DNA of 64,000 nt from Fomes fomentarius (GCA_022606135.1 JABYQN010000002.1:3844001-3908000), one strand, 5' to 3'. Positions 1 through 11,901 are shown, counted from the first letter of the stretch. Notes: generated by a model from the letters alone, not told the origin. Made by a program: numbers and translations.

Positions 1-806
1 TAGAACTAGAAAGAAGCTCGGAACGTTGCCGCACGGCATCTATAGGGTGTAGCCCAAGCAGTAGAAATTCAAGATGCAGAACGCGGGGGGATGACACCTG
101 AATGAACCTCCGTGATGCACGCCTATTCACGGAGAAACCTGGACGGCAACGGGTGTCAGTTCGACCAGAGCTTTTTTTACAGCGAAACATATTTGTGCAC
201 CTGTATCATTGCTTCGTGGGAGCCCTCCGATTTGATGTAGTTGCTTGCACGATCCAATGAGGTCTTCCGAACTGGCTAACAACTGACGAAGAAGCATCTT
301 CTTGGCCGACGGCCTTCATTGGGCGCATACATACAAGCCGGATATCATCGTTCAATCTTGAGTACGGGGCCACGACCATCTATGAAACTTCAAGTTCAAG
401 GCCTCACCGTGCGTAAACCTGTCAGTGCCCCCAACTTGAAGAGTGGTCGAATGTAGCTGGGGTGTGCTAGCGTCTCCGGTCTAGGTGTATCCTCTTGCGG
501 GACATTAGCCACAGTGACGATTCTTGCGTAAAATCCAACATGATGTGCCTCACTATGCATAAAGGGAGATTGCAGGACCTTGCCATGCTCTGAATAGATG
601 GATGGTGAAGAAGTTCAAGTCAGCGTCTAATCTGGGGGAGTGAAAGAGTAGATTGAATGAGGGCGTCTATCCTATCCATGCAAGATAGTAGATCTCGCTG
701 TCGATATAATCCTCGCTCTCCATACATTCACTTCTCAGAGCTGCTTTCACATCTCTCACCACACCCTCCATCTTCAATCTCTGGCGAACCCCACGAAGTC
801 ATCGTG
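1..806. other. Left-edge intergenic region
   Basis: No convincing coding exon is seen on either strand before the adenosine kinase start. The last 150 bases are pyrimidine-rich (repeated ctc/tctc runs) and probably hold the promoter and 5' leader of that gene. Confidence 0.5.
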
Positions 807-2119
807 ATGTCCTCCGAGTCTACCTACCAGCTGTTTGCTCTGGGCAACCCCTTGCTCGACATTCAGGTCACGAACGGCGAGGAGCTCCTCAAGAAGTACG
901 ATCTCAAGGCCAATGATGCTATTCTTGCGGAGGAAAAGCACCAGGCCATGTAAGTCCCATCGATATCCAATTACTCCACCGTCTTAGCGTAAACTTCTGC
1001 TCCAGCTACCGCGAAATTGTAGAGAACTACAAGGTCACATACGTCGCAGGCGGCGCGGCACAGAACGCGGCGCGCGGTGCAGCGGTACGCGTTCCCAGCA
1101 CTCGTGTCCCCCTCCTAAGAGCTGACACACAGATTCCCATCCGTATTCGTATTTACACACAAAGTACGTCCTGCCCCCACACTCGGTGGTCTATGCGGGG
1201 AGCGTCGGCGACGACGACCTCGCGGAGCAGCTCAAGGCGGCGAACAAGCGCGAGGGTCTTGACCAAGTCTACCAGGTGACGAAGGGCGAGAAGACGGGCG
1301 CGTGCGCGGTCATCATCACCGGCCACCATCGCTCGCTCGTCACGACACTCGCCGCGGCGGAGAAGTTCGACAAGGCTCACCTGTCCTCGCCCGAGGTCGC
1401 GCCTCTCGTGGAGGCCGCGAAGGTATTCTACGTTGAGGGCTACTTCCTCACGCACGGCACCGAGTCTGCGCTCGAGGTTGCGAAGAAGGCGTCCGAGGCG
1501 GGCAAGGTACGTTCCTTGTATCTGTATCTCACCCACGCATCGCGCCTGATCATCCGATCCTCGCACCATGTAGATCTTCGTTCTCAACCTCTCCGCGCCC
1601 TTCATTCCGCAATTCTTCGCCGTGCAACTGCAGCAGATCCTCCCATACGTTGACGTCGTCATCGGAAACGAAGCCGAGGCCGAAGCATGGGGTAGTGCGA
1701 ACGGCGTCCCGGACAGCAAAGACCTGACCGCCATCGCGCGCGCGATCGCCGCCCAGCCAAAATCGAACGCGTCCCGCCCGCGCACAGTCGTCATCACCCA
1801 CGGCGCGAAGGCGACGACGGTCGTGACCTCGACCGACCCGGAAAACCCAAAGGTCTACCCCGTCACCCCGCTCAAGGACGAGGATATCGTGGACACGAAC
1901 GGGGCTGGAGACGCGTTTGCTGGCGGTTTCCTGGGTGGCCTTGTGCTCGGCAAGTCCATCGATGAGTCTGTCGAGGCCGGCCACAAGCTCGGTGCGATGA
2001 CTGTGCAGCTGGTGAGTTTTCCGTTCACTGAGGTTCTAATCTTGATGAGCAAAGCGCTCACATGCATACTCGTCCAGGTCGGCCCACAGTACAAGTGGCC
2101 CAAGGTTCAGATTCTCTAG
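807..2119 (+). CDS. ADO1: Adenosine kinase (PfkB/ribokinase family)
   Basis: Transfers phosphate from ATP to adenosine to give AMP, salvaging the adenosine released by the S-adenosylmethionine/S-adenosylhomocysteine cycle; cytosolic. Exons by eye: 807-949, 1006-1084, 1165-1506, 1574-2011, 2078-2119. All joins keep frame and give 347 aa, the usual size for the family. The N-terminus has the substrate-site stretch FALGNPLLDI, followed by VAGGAAQNAARGA across the exon 2/3 join. Near the C-terminus is the anion-hole and catalytic-base motif DTNGAGDAFAGGF with its catalytic Asp. The protein ends in GPQYKWPKVQIL. The start at 807 was chosen because an upstream in-frame ATG at 657 adds 50 low-complexity residues before the conserved N-terminus. 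All introns are GT-AG and short. It converges on the zinc-finger gene downstream, with 492 nt between the stop codons. Confidence 0.95.
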
Positions 2120-2611
2120 GCTACCGAGTCATAGGGCACTACTTGGAAACCATTGACGGCCCAAACAGGGCTTCAGCGTAACTTATAGTATCCCGCTCTC
2201 AACAGCGTCTCAGACGGTTCATCCCGTTGTAGCCTACCTACTTCCCACCTCAAGGCCTCACATGTGTAGGATTACGAGTCAACCATCGTCAGCTTCACGT
2301 CTGTAGTATCACGTCCCCGTTGCAATACCACGTCCAGTGCTTCCGCAGCCCGCTTGGCTAAACTTTCCAGGAACCAGAACTGACATCAAGGCTGCCGTCA
2401 TGTCAAGATGAGCAAGGTCAAGAACGTATTACGATGCATAATTACGCCATAAGGAGTATGTGTGTAGGTGTGTCTGAACATACGTGGACGCAGTCCACCC
2501 AATGCCACCGAGCTATAGGCTACAACTGCTACAACTACAGCCATCGCTAGTCCAAGTCAATGTTACTGTGGTGGCGGTGAGGCTAATGATTCCTAGTGAC
2601 CGAATACACTA
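2120..2611. other. Shared 3' flank of two convergent genes
   Basis: About 490 nt between the stops of the adenosine kinase (+) and the zinc-finger gene (-). No coding signal is seen; presumably both 3' UTRs and terminators. Confidence 0.5.
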
Positions 2612-4979
2612 TCAGGCCACTGGCAAGTGGAGGTTCGCAGCAGAACGTCCTACCTGTGTCAGCAGTTCCTCTGTGTGCACAGCGGCGTCAGACCATGACT
2701 CTTCAATGTATCTCTGATCGGGTTGTGGGTGTTCAAGGAGCACTCACCGGGGTTCAACATAGGCGTCCCATCCTCCGCGACGAGCTGCTCCAGAGCCGGT
2801 GGTGGTGGCGGCACAGATTGCGACCGGACTTGGGCGGCAGCGGACGGGCCGCTGACATCCTCCACGGACATTTCGTGGTCGGGTTCTCCAATGGCATCGG
2901 CGTCGGCATCGGCATCGGCATCTGCGTCGAGGTCGGGGTCGTTCCCGTCAAGTAGTTGGGCTTCTTGCTTAGCCTGTATCTGCGAAACGCGAGTCACGGT
3001 ACTGCTGCTCCCCACGTCCGTCTGTGATCGAAGTCCAGCTGTTGAGCTCGAGTTTGGGTGTGCATCCTCCGGCGGCGGCGGTTGGGCGGGCACGTCGGGC
3101 TGTGTCGATGCGCGGGCAGCAGCCTCGGCGTCGCGCATCTCTTGCTCCTTCTGGTACGCAAGCACCGCTTGGAGTGCAGCAGCGGCCATCAGCGTCGACG
3201 CATCAGCGCCCTCTGACCTCGTCGTCCCGTTCTGATCCTGTGATGCGGCCTCACTTGTGTCCGCGTCCGCACCGCGTTCGCCCGTCGGGGAAGGCCCTGG
3301 TTCTGAGACCGAGTTAGGGTTCGAGTTTGACGCAGAGTCTGAACCAGACTGAGAGTGTTCGCTGTCCTGCTCGGGCTTCGGCGTTCCGGCGCTAGTGTTG
3401 CGCAGCGCGGACTCTGGAGGCCCGATGCCGTTCGTCTCGCCATTGCTACTGGCAGACTGCGCGAGCAACTCCGGGTTAATCTGAGACAAGTGCGGAGGCA
3501 TTGGCATCCCTGGCGGTCGGTAGTAACCCGCGGGATAGTACGACTGCATGTACATTCCTGGCGGGGGCGCCATCGGGTGCGCATGTCCTTCGGGACCTGG
3601 GCCCCATGGTGGTGGTGCGGGCGCGGCGGGATGCCAGTTGCCGCGCGTTGCGGAGGTTGGGAGGCCCATGGGAGGCGGTGGGTAGTGCGGGTCAATTATC
3701 ATGCCCGGAGGAGGGCGCGGAGGGGGATAGCCGGGATAGTACCCGTCTAGCAGTGCAACGACCGTGTGTCAGACCATTCCGTAGCACATAGAGTGACTAT
3801 GTCGCGTACCTTGCATGGTGTGAGGTCTGTAGTAGCTGATGGCGCGGGTTGACGGGCCTGCGGGTGGGGAGCCATTCACGCTGCCTTCGCCTTGGCTGCG
3901 TGGAGGGGTGCCGCTTGGGCTGGGAGACCTTGAACCAGAGGACGCACCGTCAGCTGCTGTCTTATCCTTGTCCTGTTCTACGGGCTCGATGATTACTCCG
4001 TTATGGCGAGACTTCTGATGTCGACGAAGAGCGTCGGTCTACGAGTGCGCATGCGTCTTCTGAGCAGTATGAGCATGGAAGCAGAGGGAGAATAGACGCA
4101 CTCGGGTGAAGGTGGCATCACATTGGGGGCACTGGCTGGATAGGGCTGAGTGGAGACAGCACGAGAACATGACAGACACGAGACGTACAATCCAGGGATA
4201 GAATGGGTTTTCGTTGTCCTCTGATGTCTCTTCAAATCTGCCTCGCGCGCGAAGACCTTCTTGCATCCGTCCATCTTACACGGCCATTGGCCAGTGTCCG
4301 GCTTCTTCTTCACGCTGCTCGACGGTGCGGCGGACGAGGTCTTCTTCTTCGTCTCCTTCTTCTCGTCGGACTAGAATGAACATCGCGAGGTGATGAGTAC
4401 AAGCGAGCAGTCACAACGAAGATAGAAGCCGGTGTGGCAAAGTGGCTGAAGCGATAATTGAGCTGATCGCGAGGCCGCGCGTTTGCTTACCGTCTGTTTC
4501 GTCTGTGTTCTGACCATCCGGTATCCAACACCAGAGAAAAATGTCCTAAATTTCCGTCGCAGGTTGCTCACCGTCGAGGGCGTCGGAAAGAGTCCTGTGG
4601 CTGTAGTAGCCGGGCTGTGGCTGGCGGGTGGCTGACGAGCTGGCGGACGACAAGTCGTGCGTGCGCTAATCCATCCTTTCGGGCTTCCTCGGACCTTTCG
4701 GGCCGAAACACTACCCTTGCCCGGACTGGAACAGGGAACGGACGCATCCCGGACCCCAGAGAAGACAGCGGGCGTCCTGGGTTCCAAGAGATTCGTTGAC
4801 TCTGGCGAACAGACATACTTAATCGTTTCCTCAGCCCGGCCCTGGCCCATCATTTCCCCACATATCAATACCTTACAGAAACGGTGAGCTTGCTCGGTTT
4901 CAGGAGGTTCGGTTAGCTCTACAGACCTAGGGGACCAAGTTGATTGTGTATGCGATATCGATTCAGAGGCCAACTTCAA
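2612..4979 (-). CDS. Two-finger C2H2 zinc-finger protein, probable transcription factor
   Basis: Exons, high to low coordinate: 4979-4572 (start uncertain), 4370-4189, 4135-4102, 4038-3810, 3746-2748, 2670-2612. The phases close to 636 codons if the most upstream ATG is used. Finger 1 is C-x4-C-x12-H-x5-H, beginning CKMDGCKKVFAREADLKRH. Finger 2 is C-x2-C-x12-H-x4-H and is assembled over two introns: CPQCDATFTR then TDALRRHQKSRH. A lysine-rich stretch (KKETKKKTSSA) precedes finger 1. The long exon encodes a Pro/Tyr/Gly-rich region (PPPMGLP, MYMQSYYPAGYYRPPGMPMPP) and a Ser/Asp/Glu-rich region with an Asp-Ala dipeptide run, typical of activation or disordered segments. The last short exon gives NPEELLTQ plus a unique tail. 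DNA binding in the nucleus is inferred from the paired fingers; the target is unknown. Nearer ATGs at about 4853 and 4850 are possible starts. Pieces of this gene recur as decayed copies near 6.2 kb and 13.6 kb. Confidence 0.8.
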
Positions 4980-6179
4980 GCAAATTGAAATAACTTCGAG
5001 CGGAGACGTCTTTGCTCAGATGGTTGACGTGAGTCGCTAATGGAGGGCTTTGACCCGTACCCCTATTGCTCGCTGCTGTATGGTCGTCCCTCTTCCACTT
5101 TCAGTGACTTCCACCGCCTCAGTCACTAGCCCACCGCGCTCGGCTTGCGACCCTCATCTCGGAGCTATGGCCTACACAGTTCCGCGCTCCTTTGATCAGG
5201 TTGCGTGCTCATCGAGTTCCGACGCTATGGACGCTCTATAGGGGACTTCTGCGCGACGCGCCTACAGAGACGGTATGTACTCCATTCTCCATGACCTGCA
5301 CGCGGCTCCAGATAGTCAAGACCGGTGTCCTGACTCGTATCTAGGTCGCGTATACGCGCGTTTTTCCACGATCGTAAGATCTGCATGCGCGCCCAGGGCG
5401 ACGTGACTCGTGAGCTCAAGACGGCTCACAAGGTGTGTGGTGTTCTCCGTGGATTATGTGTGGGTGTCCGACGGCTCTTGCACCTACTCAGCGGTGGGAT
5501 GTCTTCCGTAAAGCCTGAGAGGGTGGCGCGCATCATCAGGCTGTATGCACTCGGTACAGCCGGATGCTTCAGGGCGCATATGCCTAGTATAAGGCCGTCC
5601 GTCCGTACGAGGAAGAGACGGTATGTATGCTTGCGGAGTCTGCTCTGGATATGTTTTATGATACAAATAGGCATGGGCTGAGAGGATGAGGACGCGTCTA
5701 ATAATGACTGGGGCTTATCTCCGGCCGACGATATATTACGAACCCTTTCCTCGTCTCACTCCTCAGCCTGCACATATCACGGGCATGAGATCAAAGTGGC
5801 CTAGTGCTGCTCCTCGGCAAGAAAATAGCATCGTTGGCCTTGAGACGGTACTTACAGATCTTAAGGAACTCCTCGCCGTTCTAAACCTAAATGTCGAGCC
5901 AGGGGTCACCAATTGCACACAGCTGGTAAGTGGATGGAGGAGCTCGCGTCGAGAAGTTCGTGGTGGTCGTCAATATGAGAGCAAATCTGACTTTGACGAC
6001 CATCGGTGGGAAACAAGCGAGATATTGCGTGCACAGATGCTACTCATCTACTAACCTACAACATATATAGTACTACTAGATCGCACGCTGGAACCTGAAT
6101 CTCAAACTTGAACTTTTGTCATGATGCATGATCGCTAGGTACCGTACTTCGCTGACGATGTTGTGGCCTCGACAACGCG
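4980..6179. other. Intergenic region with no recognised gene
   Basis: Upstream flank of the zinc-finger gene. Short open frames exist on both strands but show no family motif and no exon chain that could be joined. The string gagacggtatgta occurs twice (about 5269 and 5610), suggesting an old local duplication. Confidence 0.4.
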
Positions 6180-6700
6180 GCAGACGAAGTCTTCTTCTTC
6201 TCCTCCTTCTTATCGGCAAGATTGTACGTGATGTTCTGACGTGGCCAGGTGGTAAGGACGAGCAGCCCGCAGCCACAGCGAAGATAGAAGAGCCGATGTG
6301 GCAAAGTGACTGAAGCGAGGATTGAGCTGAGCCGCGCGTGTGCTCACCGTCTCAGTCTGTTTCGTATGTGTTTTGACTGTGTTCTGGCCATCGTTCCAAG
6401 GTCCAGACTCCCAACACCAGAAAATTATGAAAGAGTTGTCGCAGGTCGCCGTCAAGATCAGGGGCTGTGTTGGCGAGTGCGTGACGTCAGACGAGCGGGC
6501 GTCTCGTTGCGTACCGAAGCGCCATGCTTTCGACTTCCTCAGCCTGATCCACCGACGCCCGTTCCACGCTCTATCGGCCTTGAGCGTCCTTGCAAATCCC
6601 GGATCGAACCATGGTACTATCAGATTGTATGTACATGCCATCAAAGGCCCGCGACCAAACCTTCCAGGATGCTGATGCTTCCTCGTTGGTTGTTGTAAGA
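6180..6700 (-). pseudogene. Decayed fragment of the C2H2 gene (copy 1)
   Basis: The sequence matches, with many changes, the stretch around 4330-4720 of the intact zinc-finger gene. Read on the minus strand it keeps ADKKEEKKKTSSA, the counterpart of the lysine-rich segment SDEKKETKKKTSSA. After this come the intron-like sequence with 'cagcgaagatagaag' and the 'gtctgtttcg' and 'caacaccagaaaa' landmarks found in the parent. No finger residues are present and the reading frame is broken. It marks the left end of duplication unit 1. Confidence 0.65.
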
Positions 6701-7253
6701 CCTTTCAAAAGTCAAGCAACTACTTACAGTGGGGAGTCAAGAAGGGACGGGAACGAGACTAGATCCTATTAGGTCCGTTCCAGTGGCTTTGGTACAGCCA
6801 TAAATGTTGGCATCTCGCATCGAGTGCGCAACCTTAGTTGCGGCCATAACGCCTCTTCAACGTGTAAGACAGTGGTACTACTGATGTCCTGTGAGCCTTC
6901 TCTTACCTCTGGTACCCTCTCAGATAGATATTGATTATGGTTGTAGATGTAACAATCGATTGCTACATGAGGCTCAATTTGCTTACTTGCGGAACATCGT
7001 GAGCTGAGGTCTCAAGAAGGAAGCGGCAAATTGTGGACCAGCCCAATGTCGACTGGGCTTATTAATCTCAGAGCCTAGGCCTTCAGCCCCCTGTCTAAAA
7101 TCAGGAAGCAATCCAGTGGACAGGCTACCCGCGCTTCGGAATGTTGGACCCAAGGCCGAATCGCAACCATTTCCCAGTAGGATGTATCTGTGGCTGTGAG
7201 TCTATCCGTCCGCATAAATTGGAGTTCTGCCTGTCTCTCTGAAGCTGAATGTG
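6701..7253. other. Upstream region of kinase A
   Basis: No gene is seen. From about 6780 it resembles 14340-14830 upstream of kinase B; both contain 'cttattaatctcagag' and 'ccttcagccccctgtct'. The two promoters were therefore duplicated with the genes. Confidence 0.6.
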
Positions 7254-7260
7254 TATATAA
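7254..7260 (+). promoter_or_regulatory. TATA box of kinase A
   Basis: TATATAA about 120 nt before the kinase A start codon, conserved at 14832-14838 before kinase B. Confidence 0.55.
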
Positions 7261-7300
7261 GAAGAGGCCCTCTGGCCTCCCAAGTCCCCCCATCATCCTC

Positions 7301-7347
7301 GTCGTTCCAGGTGAACATACTCCTTCGTCGTTCCAGGTGAACACACA
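7301..7347 (+). repeat. Tandem 26-bp repeat in the kinase A leader (about 2 copies)
   Basis: Unit starting gtcgttccaggtgaacatac, one full and one partial copy, between the TATA box and the ATG. The same unit is present about four times in the kinase B leader. Confidence 0.8.
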
Positions 7348-7382
7348 TCATCATCCACCCACCTCAGTATTCAGTCACCGTC

Positions 7383-8755
7383 ATGTCGTCCTCCGTCGTC
7401 CGCCTCCCCAACCTCAGCGGCTGTGCCGTTGATGACCGCTACTACCTTCGCAAACTCATCGGAACGGGCACCTTCGGCGTCGTCTACCAGGCTGTCGACC
7501 TCCGCGCCAGCCCTATCGAGGACCCCTACCGCGCCGTCAAAATCATCCCAAAGGTCGGCCGGCAGCCCCACGAGATCGAGATGTTCCACCGCGAGGTCGC
7601 ATTCCACGCCGTCGTCTCCCACCACCCGAACATCGTGGGCCTCCGCGATGTGTACGAGGACGATGAGTACTTGTGCATCGTCCTCGACTACCACTCTGGG
7701 GGAGACATGTACGAACAGATCTGTCAGGGGCAGATGTACATGTACAACGACAATCTCCTCCGGGCCGCGTTCGTCTCGCTCATCGACGCGGTGCAGGCGT
7801 GCCATGATGCCGGGATCGCGCACCGCGATCTCAAGCCGGAGAACGTCCTGCTGAGCAAGGACGGGTCGCAGATATACCTCGCCGACTTCGGTATCGCGAC
7901 GAACGAGCACATAGTGGACAGTTTCAGGTGTGGTACTCTGCATTATATGGCTCCCGGTAAGTGCGCCTTCTCCTACTATCTCCTCCCTGCTCGATCCTGA
8001 CCTGTGTTTCCTTCTTACTTCTTCCTTCTGCAGAGTGCGCTGGTCCGCAGCCCTACTGTGCGCCCTCGAACGACGTCTGGGGGCTGGGGGTGATGTTAGT
8101 GAACATGATCGGCAGCATGAACCCATGGGAGGAGGCGTCGATCAAGGACAAGAACTTCGCGCGGTTCTGCGAGGACCCGAAGTTCCTGTACGACTCGCTG
8201 CCGATGTCCGAGGGCGCGTACTCCATCCTGCTCAGCATCTTCACGCTGAGCCCGCTCCACCGGATCTCACTCCCGATGCTGCGCAAGATGGTGCTGGAGG
8301 TCGACACGTTCTTCCGTGCGCCGACTGCGACCATGGCCGCCGTTGACATCGCGAACAAGAAGTACGCAGAGGCGTATCACCAGCAGCAGCCACAGCTGCA
8401 GGTGTACGCCCAACCCCACCAGTACGCCTACCAGGAGCCGGTCTCCACTAGAGCGTCGTACTTCACGCCTCCCGCTCTGGAGCACATGCACGCCGCTGCT
8501 GGCAAGGAGGAGTCCCACTACCTCTTCACGGACTCAAGCTCGTACTCCTCTCTCTCCGCCTGGAGCGCCAACACCGTCTATGCGGCGCCGGTCGCCGATG
8601 GTGCCTCCGCAGACCCATCATCATACACCACCACCGTGTTCTTGTCCCCTCGAGCCATGGAGGCTCGCTGGCTGGAGGACTACGACCGCATGGCGGAGAA
8701 ATACCGCGAGCACTACTATCCCACCACCCCTTCGGACCAGCCAGTGTTTCTTTGA
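7383..8755 (+). CDS. Ran1/Sks1/Vhs1-like serine/threonine protein kinase (paralogue A)
   Basis: Two exons, 7383-7956 and 8034-8755, encode 431 aa; the 77-nt GT-AG intron splits the APE motif. Kinase motifs in order: glycine loop GTGTFGVV (27-34), ATP lysine in AVKI (K53), helix-C glutamate (about E71), catalytic loop HRDLKPEN (147-154, D149), DFG (168-170) and APE (190-192) after the activation segment SFRCGTLHYM. All catalytic residues are present, so activity is expected. The motif wording around the catalytic loop and CGT-x-YM resembles the fungal Ran1/Sks1/Vhs1/Ksp1 group linked to nutrient and meiosis control (family knowledge; the role here is inferred). The C-terminal third is Gln/Tyr/Ser-rich and probably disordered. 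I count 14 substitutions against paralogue B at 15010-16375, so the duplication is recent or homogenised. Confidence 0.9.
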
Positions 8756-9011
8756 TCTGGTGGCCGAGATCTGTTTCGCCATGCATGCACATGTACACCC
8801 ACCAAAACCAAAACAACCATCGACGTCACGGTTGCGGGCACCGTCGTTGATGACGGGTACATAAAGGCGAACGTAGATGCGAATATAACCATAGATTCAC
8901 AAACATCCCCTGCGTGATTACGTGTGCTCGCGTTCGACCCCTCATCAGGGTAGCATAGCCTTATAGACGTATTCTCGAGTAAGTATAGAAACGATATACA
9001 TACGGTCCACG
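8756..9011. other. 3' flank of kinase A
   Basis: Resembles the 3' flank of kinase B (after 16376), including 'cggttgcgggcaccgtcgtt' and 'accatagattcacaaacatc', then diverges. No gene is seen. Confidence 0.6.
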
Positions 9012-9048
9012 GACGTCCTAACCAGGCGTTCGATGAGAAACGCGGCAC
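9012..9048. repeat. Left flanking repeat of the extra segment in unit 1
   Basis: Begins gacgtcctaaccaggcgttc and resembles both 12091-12130 and the single copy at 16777-16821 in unit 2. The roughly 3 kb between the two unit-1 copies has no counterpart in unit 2. Confidence 0.6.
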
Positions 9049-9429
9049 AATGTATCCAATAGGGTATCCTTTTGCCCTCAAGTAATCCTAGCCAATATAT
9101 TCGGGCGGCCATTTTCACCACCCTCCCGCCATCTTCGAGCATCGGTAAACCTTCAGGCTCCGGGCGAGTCCTGGGGTTTTCCAGCGCTTCCCGCAGGATT
9201 CCTCCTCCTCCGCTCTCTCCGTTCTTACATTCTGCTCTATATTATGCAGCTGCCGAGATCGTGCATGAGCGCAGCACAATCAGGGGGAGGGATGAGTCAT
9301 GTCACGTTGCTCACGAACGGCGTCAACGCAGTCTGAGCTACAATGATCCAAGCCAACAATTGACCGGGTATCATGCTACGCGTCCGCAAACTGTTGATGT
9401 TCATACACCAGGGTATCATGCGCAATTAG

Positions 9430-9990
9430 GAGTGCGAGTCGTCATACTCCTACTTCAAGTTCTTCGCGTTCTTGACCTTCTTGCTCCCTCCATCTTCTTC
9501 GGCCTCTTCGACCTCCTCATCCTCATCCTCCTCGTTCTAGAGCTTCGTCGCATCCTTCTTCTTCTTCGACTTGTCTGCCTTGATCTGAACATCCTTCGAC
9601 TTAGGCTTGGGGGCAGTAGCCCTGCCGGCGTCCTGACCACCCCTCGGGACGAACCAGTCTTCGTCTTCATCGCCATCACGGAGCATACTATGTATGACAA
9701 TCAACGTCGGAGCAGGCGGCACTCGCTAGAGACACGAGCACTTACTTACCTAGGCACATCGATGCCGGAGCCAAGGACAAGATAAGGACAAGTTGACCGT
9801 CACTACCAGTCACGTTGACTGGCAACTCAAAGCCCTCGTTCGAGGAGCTGCACACATTACTACTGTCAGCCGGAGCCCGAAGAGCGCATGAACTGGTCAC
9901 AACACCAACCTCGAGAGAGGGCTCTGGTCACCGGCCATGGATGACACGACAGCCGAGACAGTGAGGTGCTGGTCGTCGTTGCGGTTCATC
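9430..9990 (-). pseudogene. Decayed gene with an acidic/lysine-rich tail, family unknown
   Basis: Minus-strand pieces in shifting frames read like one degraded protein: LPVNVTGSDGQLVL (about 9830-9790), LVLGSGIDVP in another frame (about 9770), DEDEDWFVPRGGQDAGRAT (about 9670-9640), KSKDVQIKADKSKKKKDATK, a stop codon, then EEDEDEEVEEAEEDGG and KKVKNAKNLK. The short duplicated string cttgtccttat appears to have shifted the frame. I do not recognise the family; an acidic, lysine-rich C-terminus suggests a nuclear or chaperone-like protein, but this is a guess. Relic status is supported by the stop and the frame shifts. Confidence 0.4.
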
Positions 9991-10740
9991 GTCGGTGACT
10001 CTGGCATACTGAGTGGTCTAGGGAAAGATGGGACTGTTCTGGTTTGGACAACACCCGGTTTCTTATATATACTTCGTCGTCGGTTCCCCTCGAGCCTCAC
10101 ACTTTCCATAACGAAGCTGACAGCGAGGTATTGCCATTGTACAGAATAGCCATACTGGTACCTTCGTGATGGACAGTGTCGCCGCTGGCAGGGTCAGCGT
10201 ATCGTATTGGAATACGACTCGGAGTATGTGCAAGAACAGAATGTTACCTTTTACTCGTATATGCCCGATGTTGGGACGTTGAGTCATCGGGACGTCCCGC
10301 CCATGTGGTCCTGGAGCCGTCCTTCCACCCGCGCATCGCCGGAGAGGCGATCCTCTGTCGAAGCCGGAGTAGATTCTATAGTAGGGTCAGACGGAATGAC
10401 GTCCGGACCCTGGCAGCATGTATGGACGTGCGGCCCCGCCGAGCGGACTATAGGTCAACCATGAACCCTACTAGCGAAGGAGGCGCAGCCGTCGGCATGC
10501 CAGTGTCAACAATATTGATAAAGGTAGAATTGAACCTACTAGAGCGCCCTTGGACCTGTGCCCACTGTGCATAGTAGTTAGAGTTTGGTCCGCGACTCGA
10601 ATCTCAAAGGCGTAAATGTGGCGTGGAAATATGGCAGTCATCATAATCTAATCTCGGCTAAGTGGTCCCCCTACTATCCGCGGGGTTGGACTCACGTCAT
10701 TTGTCTGGTTCGCTTCGTTCTTCCTATCTGACCACCTATT
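9991..10740. other. Intergenic region within the extra segment
   Basis: No exon chain or family motif is seen on either strand. It lies between the decayed gene and the start of the five-exon gene. Confidence 0.4.
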
Positions 10741-11901
10741 ATGCCCTCTGAACGTAAACGACGGCGTAGTTCTGGCATGACCAGTGCGGAGTACATCGTA
10801 GCCGAACTGGCCATCAAAGGTTTGGTAGCAAAACGGTCACGTCAGGATCAGGCGCTGAACACGGAGGAGGCGGAGGAGCATGAGCCTACGTTTCACGAGA
10901 AGCTGGAGGGCATTCTCCAATGGCTGCAATCCAAAGTTGACGTTGACTCTCTACATGAGGTACTTGCAGCTCAACCTATCTATCAACCGTTCTATCTGAC
11001 GCGTTGAACCAGAGCTACGAGTCCTCAAGCATGGCTCCGAATCAGGCTGACGACCACTTGACCAAGCTGCGGATTTCCCCTGCTGGCTTCCTCGAGTTGA
11101 AGAACGACCTGCAATGTCATCTGGCGAAGAACGACGGTCTCGGAGCAGATGGGCTCTGGTCTGCGGACATGCTTAATCGACATCTTCAGTTTCTCGAGGG
11201 TCTCGTTCCACGAACAGCAAGTTTCAACCATTCCCACATCATTGCCGGATGTAAGCTTATCACACGATTGTCCCTGTAGAATGAAGCCGCAGCGCGTCTG
11301 TGGATCAATGCTTTCTTCTACCGCGTTGCCTCGATGGCTCCAAATGGCACGAAAGTGGTCCTCAGTGTTGAACAGGGCATCCCATCGGGCATCCTGTCAG
11401 ACGAGAGTCCACCCGTGTCCGGATGTATTCATCATTGGGCGGCCATAGCGACATCCCCCCTACAGGCCGGTGCGTCGCCTTCGTGTGTTATCTAAGTACT
11501 CCTCCTCAACTCTCTGCAGCGCGGTTCCTGAAATATCCTCGTGTGGGAGACCTGCAATCGGAGGATTCTACGTTTCTCGTTTCAGAAGCCAAGGGTCCCA
11601 ATCAACTTCTCGAAAGCCACGTTTCCCAGGCTATCTGTGAGATGTATGCGTGCGCAAGGACTGTGGGGTGAGTGTATCTTCGAATCCACGTACGTCGCAC
11701 CTTTCATCGTTCGGCAGGAAAGATACGATTCGCGGAGTTTTGACCAATGGACGCGGTTGGATCTTCCTCGTCCTCACACTCAATAGTGATGGAGGCGGCA
11801 CCTACCTACAATCCGATGAGATCTCCACGCACACGCACAAGGCAAAGCTTTCGAGAGCGGCAGTCTCCCTAGTCTCTTCGATTATCACAGATTGGGTATG
11901 A
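10741..11901 (+). CDS. Five-exon protein of unknown function with a possible PD-(D/E)xK-like core
   Basis: Exons by eye: 10741-10959, 11013-11250, 11293-11469, 11520-11667, 11718-11901; the phases close to 321 aa. The N-terminus has a basic patch (ERKRRR). Exon 3 carries RLWINAFFYRVASM. Exon 4 carries FLKYPRVGDL, then TFLVSEAKGPNQLLESHV and QAICEMYACART. Exon 5 carries IRGVLTNGRGWIFLVLTL. The FLVSEAKG string (hydrophobic strand followed by E-x-K) and the Gln/Glu-bearing helix after it are what one sees in PD-(D/E)xK nuclease-like folds. That assignment is inference from a short motif. The exon 2/3 join is unusual: splicing at the first AG (11279) would give an immediate stop, so the AG at 11292 is needed. 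It lies wholly inside the segment present only in unit 1. Confidence 0.65.

Noticed and set aside
1153..1984. Long open frames on the minus strand across the adenosine kinase exons
   Set aside because: They are antisense shadows of GC-rich coding exons; Arg-rich composition and no motif.
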